A stretch of DNA of 64,000 nt from NCBI GenBank assembly GCA_902362725.1, contig CABIXM010000006.1, positions 62,001 to 126,000 of the forward strand, in the 5' to 3' direction. Below are positions 50,663 to 58,711 of this stretch, piece by piece. Within the stretch, counting starts at the first letter, position 1, and the number at the start of each line of letters is the position of its first letter. The notes below the pieces were generated by a model. That model made no database searches and had not been told where the DNA came from. It saw only the letters and a program-made list of their open reading frames with translations. The translations under genes were made by a program, and so were the position numbers. This DNA comes from Clostridiaceae bacterium. GTDB lineage: Bacteria; Bacillota; Clostridia; Lachnospirales; Lachnospiraceae.

Positions 50663-51470
50663 GGCGGTATCCTTTCTGAATCACACGGTTGATCACGGCA
50701 ATCAGCACAAAGGCTCCCAGAAATACCATGCCGAAGCGGAAAAAGCTGAAGCACAGCACCTGATCGTTGGGTCTGGGTGTGGAGTAATAAGCGTTATTAA
50801 AGATGAACAGCTCACTGCAGAGAGCCAGATAGACAGACGCCAGGAAGGTCAGAATATTGCCCTTGCCGAAAATCACCTTCATGGGACCCCGGGCGTCATG
50901 CTGCAGCTTCCAGATACCGGAGGAATAGATATCCTCGGCCTCCACCTTCAGCCGTTTATTTTCTTTCTCCAGGGCGTTATTTTCCTTCATGGCGATATCC
51001 AACTTGCCGAGAAGCTGCGCCTTCTCCTTTTCGGAGACGCTGTGCTTCTTGATCTCCTGCCAGTATTCCTTTTTGCCATTGCCCAGCTCCAGTACCCGGA
51101 AGGTCACCTTCGCGCTTTTAAGCTTCAGGCACAGGGCCTCGTCCACGAAAAACTTCGGGTCGTTGTGGAGATAGACAAAGACGGGATCAAAGTCCACGTC
51201 GCTGTTGGTCTTGAGCCGATCCGCTTCTATCTGTTTTGTTTCTTCATTCTCATAGGTCAGGGCGAGCGCCTCCAGCTTCACCATGCTGCTGTCCTCCAGC
51301 AGCGGGTCGAAACGGAAGCCGCAGGTGTGCTCAAAGCCTGTAAGGTCAAAGTCCAGAGTGACCTTCTCACCGAGCGTGCAGGTATAGGGCATCGTCAGAG
51401 AATCCTCCGGCCGGAAATCCTTACCTGTGTCAATAAATACCTCTGCTGTCAGCTGTACGCTCTCACTCAT
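50649..51470 (-). CDS. Unrecognised protein with beta domain, coiled coil and two membrane helices
   Basis: Protein of 273 residues I do not recognise. Residues 1-130 look beta-rich with many acidic and aromatic residues and repeated FDP/FDL motifs, perhaps a carbohydrate-binding sandwich. Residues 135-175 are a predicted coiled coil (EKEKAQLLGKLDIAMKEN and on). Two membrane helices lie at about 205-225 and 240-262. It sits between rfbC and the ABC exporter with a 14-bp overlap into the permease. It might couple the synthesis enzymes or substrate glycan to the exporter, whose ATPase lacks a glycan-binding domain. Guess from context. Confidence 0.75.
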   Translation of the reverse strand: MSESVQLTAEVFIDTGKDFRPEDSLTMPYTCTLGEKVTLDFDLTGFEHTCGFRFDPLLEDSSMVKLEALALTYENEETKQIEADRLKTNSDVDFDPVFVYLHNDPKFFVDEALCLKLKSAKVTFRVLELGNGKKEYWQEIKKHSVSEKEKAQLLGKLDIAMKENNALEKENKRLKVEAEDIYSSGIWKLQHDARGPMKVIFGKGNILTFLASVYLALCSELFIFNNAYYSTPRPNDQVLCFSFFRFGMVFLGAFVLIAVINRVIQKGYRRELA

Positions 51471-51471
51471 C

Positions 51472-52023
51472 TTATTTCTTCAACTCCTTAATTCCGCCCC
51501 ATTTCTGATCCTTCTCGGAAATAGTCAGTTCCATTCCCTCCGGGATCGGCCATTTTACGCCGATATCCGGATCGCTCCACAGAAGGCCGCCCTCATCGTT
51601 CGGATGATAGAAATCGGTACACTTGTACGCGAACTCCGCGTAATCAGACAACACCAGGAAGCCGTGGGCGAAGTTCTTCGGAATGAAGAACTGCTTCTTA
51701 TTCTCCGCGGAGAGTAGCACGCCGTACCACTGTCCGTAGGTGGCGGATCCCTCGCGCAGGTCTACGGCCACATCGAATACTTCACCGCTTACCACCCGGA
51801 CAATCTTGTCCTGGGGATGGTTGATCTGGAAATGCAGACCCCGCAGTACACCTTTCTTGGACGCAGACTGGTTGTCCTGTACAAAGGGCATATCGATGCC
51901 TGCTTCCTTGTAATCGTTGTAGTTATATGTCTCCATGAAATAACCGCGCTCGTCGCCGAATACGGTCGGAGTAATCACCTTCAGACCTTCAATCGGGCAG
52001 GTCTCAACTGTAATCTTTCCCAT
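51472..52023 (-). CDS. rfbC: dTDP-4-dehydrorhamnose 3,5-epimerase
   Basis: Cupin-fold epimerase of 183 residues, third step towards dTDP-L-rhamnose. Motifs GVLRGLHFQINHPQDK with the catalytic histidine, VVSGEVFDVAVDLR, and the FIPKNFAHGFLVL and YKCTDFYHP segments with the catalytic tyrosine are intact. It follows rfbA by 29 bp. The fourth enzyme, RfbD, is not encoded in the window. Confidence 0.96.
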   Translation of the reverse strand: MGKITVETCPIEGLKVITPTVFGDERGYFMETYNYNDYKEAGIDMPFVQDNQSASKKGVLRGLHFQINHPQDKIVRVVSGEVFDVAVDLREGSATYGQWYGVLLSAENKKQFFIPKNFAHGFLVLSDYAEFAYKCTDFYHPNDEGGLLWSDPDIGVKWPIPEGMELTISEKDQKWGGIKELKK

Positions 52024-52052
52024 TTTTCATTGTCTCCCTTGTAAGCTTGTAT

Positions 52053-52922
52053 TTATAATCCATTGGCCACGTCGATCAGATACTGACCGTAGGCCGTCTT
52101 CAGAAGAGGCTGCGCCAGCTTCACCAGCTGCTCCTTGTCGATAAAGCCGCGGCGGTACGCGATCTCCTCGATACAGGAGATGTACATACCCTGACGCTTC
52201 TGGAAAGCGGCTACGAAGTCCGCAGCGTCGAGGAGCGCGTCGTGATTGCCGGTATCCAGCCATGCAAAGCCGCGTCCCAGGGTCTCTACCCGCAGGGTTC
52301 CACGGCGCAGATACTCGTTGTTAATGCTGGTGATCTCGATTTCACCACGTGCAGAGGGCTTTACGTTCTTGGCGATCTCTACCACGTCGTTGTCGTAGAA
52401 ATACAGACCCGGTACCGCATAGTTGGACTTGGGATTCTCCGGCTTCTCTTCAATGGAAAGAGCCTTGCCCTCCCGGTCAAACTCTACCACGCCGTACTCA
52501 CGGGGATCCTTTACGTAATAACCGAAGATGGTAGCGCCGGTTTCCCGCTCTGCCGCATTCTTCAGAACCTGGGAAAAGCTCTGTCCGTAGAAGATATTGT
52601 CTCCCAAAACCAGGGCTACCCGGTCGTCGCCGATGAATTTCTCGCCGATGATAAATGCGTCAGCCAGTCCTCTGGGGCTCTCCTGTACCGCATAGCTCAT
52701 CTTCATGCCCAGCTGGGAACCGTCGCCCAGAAGCTCCTCGAAGATGGGCAGATCGCGCGGGGTAGAGATAATCAGCACCTCACGGATGCCCGCAAGCATC
52801 AGGGTGGACAGCGGATAATAAATCATCGGCTTGTCATATACCGGCATAATCTGCTTGGAAATCGCTTTTGTCAGCGGATAAAGTCTTGTTCCGGAACCTC
52901 CGGCCAGAATAATTCCCTTCAT
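52053..52922 (-). CDS. rfbA: Glucose-1-phosphate thymidylyltransferase
   Basis: Makes dTDP-glucose from dTTP and glucose-1-phosphate. It has 289 residues. [17 protein letters not shown] at the N-terminus is the nucleotide-binding loop, with [23 protein letters not shown] and [13 protein letters not shown] following. Length and motifs match RmlA/RffH. It sits between rfbB and rfbC, and its product feeds both the rhamnose and the aminosugar branches. Confidence 0.97.
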   Translation of the reverse strand: MKGIILAGGSGTRLYPLTKAISKQIMPVYDKPMIYYPLSTLMLAGIREVLIISTPRDLPIFEELLGDGSQLGMKMSYAVQESPRGLADAFIIGEKFIGDDRVALVLGDNIFYGQSFSQVLKNAAERETGATIFGYYVKDPREYGVVEFDREGKALSIEEKPENPKSNYAVPGLYFYDNDVVEIAKNVKPSARGEIEITSINNEYLRRGTLRVETLGRGFAWLDTGNHDALLDAADFVAAFQKRQGMYISCIEEIAYRRGFIDKEQLVKLAQPLLKTAYGQYLIDVANGL

Positions 52923-52951
52923 TTGTAATTTTCTCCTATCTGTTCCGTTCC

Positions 52952-54034
52952 TTATTTATTCTTATACATCTCTTCGTAGTATTTCTGATAATCGCCGCTG
53001 GTTACGTTCTTCATCCAGTCCTCATGCTCAAAGAACCACTGGATAGTCAGACGGATACCGTCCTTGAACATGGTCTCCGGATACCAGCCGATCTCCTCTT
53101 TGATCTTGTCCGGAGCGATGGCGTAACGGCGGTCATGGCCCTTACGGTCTGTCACGTAGGTAATCAGGTCCTTGCTTACCAGCTTCTTTCTCGGATCCCC
53201 GTCCGGCAGCATCTCCTGCAGAGTTTCCAGGATGATGTTGATGATCTCGATATTCTGTTTCTCGTTATGTCCGCCAATGTTGTAACGCTCGCCCAGGCGG
53301 CCATTTTCCTGTACCATGTCGATGGCCTTGGCATGATCGTCCACATACAACCAGTCACGCACATTCTTGCCGTCGCCGTATACCGGAAGCTTCTTGCCCT
53401 GCAATGCATTATTGATGATCAGCGGGATCAGCTTCTCCGGGAACTGGTAAGGTCCGTAGTTATTGCTGCAGTTGGTGATATTCATGGGGAAACGGTAAGT
53501 ATCCCAGTATGCCTTCACCAGCATGTCAGAGGAAGCCTTGCTCGCGGAGTAGGGGCTGTGAGGATCGATGGGAGTCGTCTCATAGAAATAAGTATCTCCC
53601 TCCTCCAGGGATCCGTATACCTCGTCGGTGGATACGTGCAGGAATTTCTTGTCCTCTTTAAAGGTGCCGTCCGGCAACTCCCAGGCTTTCTTTGCCGCGT
53701 TCAGCATCACCAGGGTTCCCAGTACGTTGGTCTCCACGAAGATCTCCGGGTTCACGATGCTGCGGTCCACATGGCTCTCTGCCGCGAAATGAACCACGCG
53801 GTCGATATCATTTTCCGCAAAGATCTTTTCGATGGCCTCGCGGTCGCGGATATCTGCCTTGATGAAAGTGTAATTGTCCCGCTCCTCGATGTCCTTTAAG
53901 TTCTCCAGGTTACCTGCGTAGGTCAGCGCGTCCACATTAATGATGCGGATAGCGTCACCGTACTTGCGGAACATGTAGTGAATGTAGTTGGAGCCGATAA
54001 ATCCGGCTCCGCCGGTTACAAGATAAGTTCTCAT
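52952..54034 (-). CDS. rfbB: dTDP-glucose 4,6-dehydratase
   Basis: NAD-dependent short-chain dehydratase of 360 residues giving dTDP-4-keto-6-deoxyglucose. The NAD motif is [14 protein letters not shown]. The catalytic region shows [16 protein letters not shown] and the YSASKASSD motif with Tyr and Lys. First gene of the long polysaccharide operon, with CGGAGG before the ATG and a promoter about 55 bp upstream. Confidence 0.97.
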   Translation of the reverse strand: MRTYLVTGGAGFIGSNYIHYMFRKYGDAIRIINVDALTYAGNLENLKDIEERDNYTFIKADIRDREAIEKIFAENDIDRVVHFAAESHVDRSIVNPEIFVETNVLGTLVMLNAAKKAWELPDGTFKEDKKFLHVSTDEVYGSLEEGDTYFYETTPIDPHSPYSASKASSDMLVKAYWDTYRFPMNITNCSNNYGPYQFPEKLIPLIINNALQGKKLPVYGDGKNVRDWLYVDDHAKAIDMVQENGRLGERYNIGGHNEKQNIEIINIILETLQEMLPDGDPRKKLVSKDLITYVTDRKGHDRRYAIAPDKIKEEIGWYPETMFKDGIRLTIQWFFEHEDWMKNVTSGDYQKYYEEMYKNK

Positions 54035-54084
54035 TTTAAAAAAATCCTCCGATTTTATTCTTATTTTTCTTCATAGTTAATTGT

Positions 54085-54113
54085 AGTATAGCATTAAACA
54101 GAGCGGAGGGCAA
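54085..54113 (-). promoter_or_regulatory. Promoter of the rfbB polysaccharide operon
   Basis: On the minus strand, TTGCCC (54113-54108), a 17-base spacer and TATACT (54090-54085). Transcription would start near 54078, 44 bases before rfbB. The -35 box lies in the left arm of the GAGGGCA/TGCCCTC dyad at 54106-54137. Confidence 0.7.
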
Positions 54114-54137
54114 GACTTTTCCACAGTCCCTGCCCTC
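54106..54137. promoter_or_regulatory. Dyad between divergent polysaccharide promoters (candidate operator)
   Basis: GAGGGCA (54106-54112) and TGCCCTC (54131-54137) form a 7-bp inverted repeat with further GAC/GTC pairing inside. One arm overlaps the -35 box of the rfbB promoter and the other ends 6 bp before the -35 of the plus-strand promoter. A dimeric regulator binding here could control both operons. Confidence 0.5.
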
Positions 54138-54143
54138 TGTCGG

Positions 54144-54172
54144 TTGACAAGGCTTTTCGGATTCGGTATATT
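54144..54172 (+). promoter_or_regulatory. Promoter of the 54349-58705 operon
   Basis: TTGACA at 54144-54149, a 17-base spacer and TATATT at 54167-54172. A start near 54179 would put the whole structured element 54197-54310 into the 5' leader. A second TATAAT at 54187-54192 lacks a good -35 box. Confidence 0.7.
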
Positions 54173-54196
54173 TATCATAGAAATGCTATAATTATC

Positions 54197-54310
54197 CAGT
54201 ACAGCCTGAAGCACTTGCTGCTGAAGGCATAAAAAAATGATTCAGGTGTGCAAAATCCCATCGGCGAAGCCGATTTTCATGGATTTTGCATTATAACCGG
54301 TCAGGTACTG
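54197..54310 (+). ncRNA. Repeated structured leader element, copy 2
   Basis: A 114-nt element ending 38 bp before the DUF6056-like gene. Stems are CAGTAC/GTACTG (54197-54202 with 54305-54310), GCCT/AGGC (54204-54207 with 54225-54228) enclosing AGCA/TGCT-type pairs, and GCAAAATCC/GGATTTTGC (54250-54258 with 54281-54289) enclosing ATCGGC-GAA-GCCGAT. Compared with copy 1, at least five base pairs have changed on both sides while pairing is kept. The linker GATTCAGG and the TTTTCATG strand are conserved as sequence. Confidence 0.7.
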
Positions 54311-54348
54311 AACAGTTATAAATAATTCGTAATCGAGGTATATTTTTC

Positions 54349-55863
54349 ATGATACATAAGATATTGGGAAGTTGGAAAAATCTGTCACATTCGCAGCGGC
54401 TGTCCCGGATTCTGGCTCTGGCCTTTCTCGTCAGCATCGTCCCGGTTCTGGCTCTGGCCTTTTATTCCCACCCGGCCGGAGATGACTACGCCTACGGCCT
54501 GGCCGCCCATCTGGCCTGGAAGGAGACCCATTCCATCATTTCCGTTCTGAAGGCTGCCGTGCAAAATGTAGCGGGCTATTATAACACCTGGCAGGGCACC
54601 TATGCATCGATTTTTCTCATGTCCCTGCAGCCCGCCGTCATCAGCCAGCGGCTCTATCCGTTGACCACATTTCTGATGCTGGGCATGCTCTGCGGTGGCA
54701 CCTGGCTGCTGATTCGTACCATTTTCACCCACTATCTGAAGCTGGAAAAGAGCCTCTGGCAGAGCCTGGCCCTGTCCGTGCTGTTCCTGTCCGTCCATGT
54801 GCTGGATGAAGGAAAATCTGCCTTCTACTGGTTCAACGGCGCGCTGCACTATGTATTCATGCACAGCTGCATGCTGTTCTTCCTCTCTTTTGTACTGCTC
54901 TACCTGAAGGCGGAGAAGCGGGGAGCCCGCGCGGCGTATTTTCTGCTCTCCTGTTTTCTGGCCGTGGTCATCGGCGGCGCCAACTATGTGACGGCCCTGC
55001 TGACGCCGGTGCTGCTGGTTTTTCTCCTGCTTCTGTGTCTTATTTTCCGGAAGAAACGGGGACTTTTCTGCATCCTGCCCCTCGTGCTTATGCTGGCGGG
55101 ACTGGCCGTAAACGCCATGGCTCCCGGCAACGCCACCCGCATGGCGGCCCAGCTGGATTCCATGGGACCTGTGGAGGCCGTCTACTATTCCTTTCTCTAT
55201 GCTTTCAAGGGCATCCGGGACTGGACCACCGTATATCTCATCTTTTTTACCGTGCTCCTGCTGCCCTTCCTCTGCGTGGGGCTCTCCCGGTGTAATTTTG
55301 ACTTCCCCCTGCCCGGCGTTGTGGCCGGTCTCTCCTACTGCGTGGTGGCGGCCTCCTATACGCCGTCCCTCTTCTCCATGGGACAGACCTACATCTTCGG
55401 CCGGACTCTGAATATCATGCGGATGCTGTTCTATCTGCTTTACTTTTTAAATCTGGTCTATCTCACCGGCTGGGTGACTGCCCGCTGCCGCCGGTTCGGG
55501 CTGACGGAGAGTCTTCTCTCCTTCTTTTCCCGTCTCTGGCAGGGCTGCCGCAAAAGCCTCACCGCCGGAATGGTGCTCTTCGCGCTGGTACTTCTGGTCT
55601 TCTCCGATAAAAATGAGATCACCGGCATCTCCGCCGCGGAATCCATCGTCCGGGGCCACGCCAGAAGCTACCATGAGGAAAGCCTGTACCGTATCGCCCT
55701 GCTGACTCAGGGCGTCGACGAGGTCTGGGTTCCCAACTTCTCCGTGTGTCCTGTGCTTCTGGATCCCCAGGAGCTCTCCGCCGATGATCCGGGCGACTAC
55801 CGGAATGAGGCTGTGGCCCACTGGTATGGGGTCAAAACCCTGCACCTTTCCATCGTGTATTAG
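54349..55863 (+). CDS. Polytopic membrane protein (DUF6056-like), paralogue 1
   Basis: Protein of 504 residues with about eleven membrane helices. The first outer loop has HPAGDDYAYGLAAHLAW and then WQGTYASIFLMSLQPAV, which I associate with DUF6056 of Lachnospiraceae. The C-terminus ends in GVDEVWVPNFSVCP and a WYGVKTLHLS tail. The paralogue at 60308-61804 shares all these. The acidic pair in the first loop and topology recall GT-C transferases. First gene of a plus-strand operon with its own promoter and the structured leader. GAGGTA precedes the ATG. Confidence 0.82.
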   Translation: MIHKILGSWKNLSHSQRLSRILALAFLVSIVPVLALAFYSHPAGDDYAYGLAAHLAWKETHSIISVLKAAVQNVAGYYNTWQGTYASIFLMSLQPAVISQRLYPLTTFLMLGMLCGGTWLLIRTIFTHYLKLEKSLWQSLALSVLFLSVHVLDEGKSAFYWFNGALHYVFMHSCMLFFLSFVLLYLKAEKRGARAAYFLLSCFLAVVIGGANYVTALLTPVLLVFLLLLCLIFRKKRGLFCILPLVLMLAGLAVNAMAPGNATRMAAQLDSMGPVEAVYYSFLYAFKGIRDWTTVYLIFFTVLLLPFLCVGLSRCNFDFPLPGVVAGLSYCVVAASYTPSLFSMGQTYIFGRTLNIMRMLFYLLYFLNLVYLTGWVTARCRRFGLTESLLSFFSRLWQGCRKSLTAGMVLFALVLLVFSDKNEITGISAAESIVRGHARSYHEESLYRIALLTQGVDEVWVPNFSVCPVLLDPQELSADDPGDYRNEAVAHWYGVKTLHLSIVY

Positions 55864-55892
55864 TATTCTGTTTCTATTGTGAGGTATGTGTT

Positions 55893-56957
55893 ATGAAAAG
55901 TATTATTGTAATTCCGGCTCTGAACCCGCCGGAGCAGTTTGTTTCCTATGTGGACGAGCTCATCGCCTCCGGCGCGGAGCATCTTCTCCTGGTGGACGAC
56001 GGAAGCTCCCCGGAAAAGAAGGCCATTTTTGAGACCCTGGAGAAGCATCCCCAGTGTACGGTACTGACCCACCCGGTCAACATGGGAAAAGGCCGGGCCC
56101 TGAAGGACGCCTTCACCTACATTCTGGAACAGCCCCAGTGGAAGGGTCTGGGCGTCATCACCGCTGATTCCGACGGCCAGCATCTTCCTGCGGATGTGCT
56201 GCGCCTGGATCAGAAAATGGCGGAGCTCCACGCTTTCGGTAAAAACGCCATCGTGCTGGGCTGCCGGAACTTTCATCAGGATGACGTACCCCTGCGCAGC
56301 AGCTTCGGCAATCTGATCACCAGCGCCCTGTTCCATCTGCTTTACGGCGTAAAGGTCACCGACACCCAGACCGGTCTGCGGGGCATTCCCTGGGAGCTGC
56401 TGCCCCGGATGTGCTCTCTGAAGGGCGAACGTTTCGAGTATGAGATGAATATGCTGACCGATGCGGCCATTTCCAGGATTCCGCTGGAAGCTGTGGAAAT
56501 CGCCACTGTCTATCTGGACAATAATTCCGAATCACACTTTAATCCCCTGGTGGATTCCATGAAGGTCTACCGTATTTTGCTGGGAACTTTTGTAAAATAC
56601 GCCATTTCCTCCCTGGCCTCCTCTCTGGTGGATCTCATTGGCTTTACCATTGCCCATCTGCTGCTTCCGGCCGGTCCCTGGCAAATTCTGCAGGCGACGG
56701 TCATCGCCCGAGTCATTTCCTCTCTGGTCAATTACTGGTGTAACCGGCAGCTGGTCTTCGGAGATAAGGGCAGCACGACCAGTACGCTGCCCAAATATTA
56801 CGTTCTCTGCGTGTTGGTCATGTTCTGCTCGGCAGGTCTGGTCAGTCTCTTTTCTTTCCTGCCCCTTCCCGCCACGATAATCAAGCTTATCGTGGACTCG
56901 GTTCTGTATCTGTTTAATTATCAGATCCAGCGCCGCTATATCTTTAAGACTGTGTAA
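55893..56957 (+). CDS. GT2 glycosyltransferase fused to GtrA domain
   Basis: Protein of 354 residues. Residues 1-220 form a GT2 domain (IIVIPALNPPEQF, LLVDDGSSPEK, TADSDGQH as DxD, TDTQTGLRGIP). Residues 225-354 form a four-helix GtrA domain (KYAISSLASSLVDLIGF and NYWCNRQLVFGD). The fusion would couple transfer of a sugar to undecaprenyl phosphate with its movement across the membrane. It is encoded between two polytopic proteins that could use the flipped sugar, 29 bp after the DUF6056-like gene. Confidence 0.9.
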   Translation: MKSIIVIPALNPPEQFVSYVDELIASGAEHLLLVDDGSSPEKKAIFETLEKHPQCTVLTHPVNMGKGRALKDAFTYILEQPQWKGLGVITADSDGQHLPADVLRLDQKMAELHAFGKNAIVLGCRNFHQDDVPLRSSFGNLITSALFHLLYGVKVTDTQTGLRGIPWELLPRMCSLKGERFEYEMNMLTDAAISRIPLEAVEIATVYLDNNSESHFNPLVDSMKVYRILLGTFVKYAISSLASSLVDLIGFTIAHLLLPAGPWQILQATVIARVISSLVNYWCNRQLVFGDKGSTTSTLPKYYVLCVLVMFCSAGLVSLFSFLPLPATIIKLIVDSVLYLFNYQIQRRYIFKTV

Positions 56958-56974
56958 CTCAGGAGGAATCTTTC

Positions 56975-58705
56975 ATGAACACACTGCTTCTGGGCGTGCG
57001 GGTACTGCTCTTCGCCCTTTCTACCTTCGGTTATCTGACCTTTGCTCACCGGAAAACCCGGATTTCCGTAGATTTTCTTCCGGCCCTGGTCTTTACAGGT
57101 CAGATCTGTATCCTCTTTTTCGCGGGGCTTTTGAATCTTCTGCCTCTGGCGGTCCCGGCACTTTTCCTCGTGGGACTGCTCTTGGCCCTTGGCTCCCTCC
57201 ATTACCGGAAGCAATACCGGGATTTCGTGACGCCGGCCCTGATCTTTTTCGCGCTGGCCTGCCTTTATTTCCTTCTGCTCCTGAAGGGCGTGCTCTTTAC
57301 CGGATATGACAATTTTTCCCATTGGGCACTGGTAGTGAAACAGATGCTTCAAACCGATCGGTTCCCCACCTGGCAGGATCCGATTATTCTGTTCCAGGGG
57401 TACCCTCTTGGAAGCTCTGTCTTCATCTATTATGTGAGCAGGCTCATCTCTACTGTGTCGGAGGGGTGTCAGATGTTTGCGCAGACGATGCTGACCATAA
57501 GCCTGATTCTTCCCGTATTTTCCGGCATCCGGAAAAGAAAGCTTCCGGGCTTTCTGCTGCTTCTGGGCGCTTCGTTGTTTTTCCTAAGCTATATCGCCAC
57601 ACCGGACAGTCTGTATGTGGACACTTTGCTGCCACTGTGCGGTGCTTTCGGATTCCTGCTTCTGAACCGGGAGCTGGAGGTAGATGAGCATACGGCCTGG
57701 CTGACGGTGCTTCCGACTGTAGCCGTGATCATGATCAAAAACTCCGGCATCTTCTTCTGGGCACTCATCGCCGGACGGGTACTGATCTACTGGATCCGCC
57801 ACCGGAAGACCGCCTCATCCATGCAGCGGCGCTCCTGGCTGACTGTGATGCTGTTCCCGCTCTTCTCCCTGCTGGCCTGGAACCGGCATGTGGCCTATGT
57901 CTTCACCTCCGCCGAATCTTCGCCCCACAGCATGTCCCTGTCGGTCTACCTGGCCAATATTCAGGCCAAGCTGGCCGACGGCACAATCCCGCAGATTACC
58001 AGGGCTTTCCTGCTTCAGGTGCTGCACGGACGGATTCTGCTGCTTCTGCTGGCCGTGCTTCTGCTGGCGACTCTCTACGCCCGCTTTCAGAAGCTTCCCC
58101 GTCCCGCTTTCGGCAGGCTGGCTCTGTTCCTTGTGCTGGTCTACGCCGCTTATCAGCTGGGCAGCCTGTGTATGTATCTTTTCTCCATGCCGGAGGGCGA
58201 GGCTCTTATGATGGCCGGATATCCCCGGTACTATGGCTCCATCGCCATCTTCTGTCTGGCCATTGCTCTGTACCACTTTGGAAAATGGATGGATATGGTT
58301 CCGGTTCCTACAGCCTTTATTTTCACCTTCGTATTTCTCTTTGTCTTCTGTCTCATGGGCGCCAATCCGCGGATTCTTCTGCGACATTCCGGCGAGACCC
58401 AGCGTGATCGGCTGGAAGCCCTGATTCAGGAATACGGATTGCAGCCAGACAGCGCCTGCCTGGTCTATGTACCGGCGGATGACTCCGGATACACCTATCA
58501 TCTGGTGAAATACGCATTGTATACTGCCACGGTGGATGTACATAATTCCTCGGCTGGGGAAGATATCAGTGAAGTGGTGGAAACAGCCCGGGATCTGGGC
58601 TATGACTATCTGATCTGTTTTGATACGGAAAATGACAAACTCAACCTCTATTGCGCAGAAATGTTCGGAGTGCCCGAAGGCACCCCGGTGATAGCGCTGC
58701 AATAA
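56975..58705 (+). CDS. Polytopic membrane protein, putative GT-C-like transferase
   Basis: Protein of 576 residues with about thirteen membrane helices and a soluble C-terminal domain of 110 residues. The first large loop has GYDNFSHWALVVKQM and later LFQGYPLGSSVF, a pattern like GT39/GT83-related enzymes with an acidic catalytic residue. AGGAGG precedes the ATG, 17 bp after the fusion gene. It ends 6 bp from the convergent gene, so no terminator fits between. Specific family not recognised. Confidence 0.8.
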   Translation: MNTLLLGVRVLLFALSTFGYLTFAHRKTRISVDFLPALVFTGQICILFFAGLLNLLPLAVPALFLVGLLLALGSLHYRKQYRDFVTPALIFFALACLYFLLLLKGVLFTGYDNFSHWALVVKQMLQTDRFPTWQDPIILFQGYPLGSSVFIYYVSRLISTVSEGCQMFAQTMLTISLILPVFSGIRKRKLPGFLLLLGASLFFLSYIATPDSLYVDTLLPLCGAFGFLLLNRELEVDEHTAWLTVLPTVAVIMIKNSGIFFWALIAGRVLIYWIRHRKTASSMQRRSWLTVMLFPLFSLLAWNRHVAYVFTSAESSPHSMSLSVYLANIQAKLADGTIPQITRAFLLQVLHGRILLLLLAVLLLATLYARFQKLPRPAFGRLALFLVLVYAAYQLGSLCMYLFSMPEGEALMMAGYPRYYGSIAIFCLAIALYHFGKWMDMVPVPTAFIFTFVFLFVFCLMGANPRILLRHSGETQRDRLEALIQEYGLQPDSACLVYVPADDSGYTYHLVKYALYTATVDVHNSSAGEDISEVVETARDLGYDYLICFDTENDKLNLYCAEMFGVPEGTPVIALQ

Positions 58706-58711
58706 CGTTTC

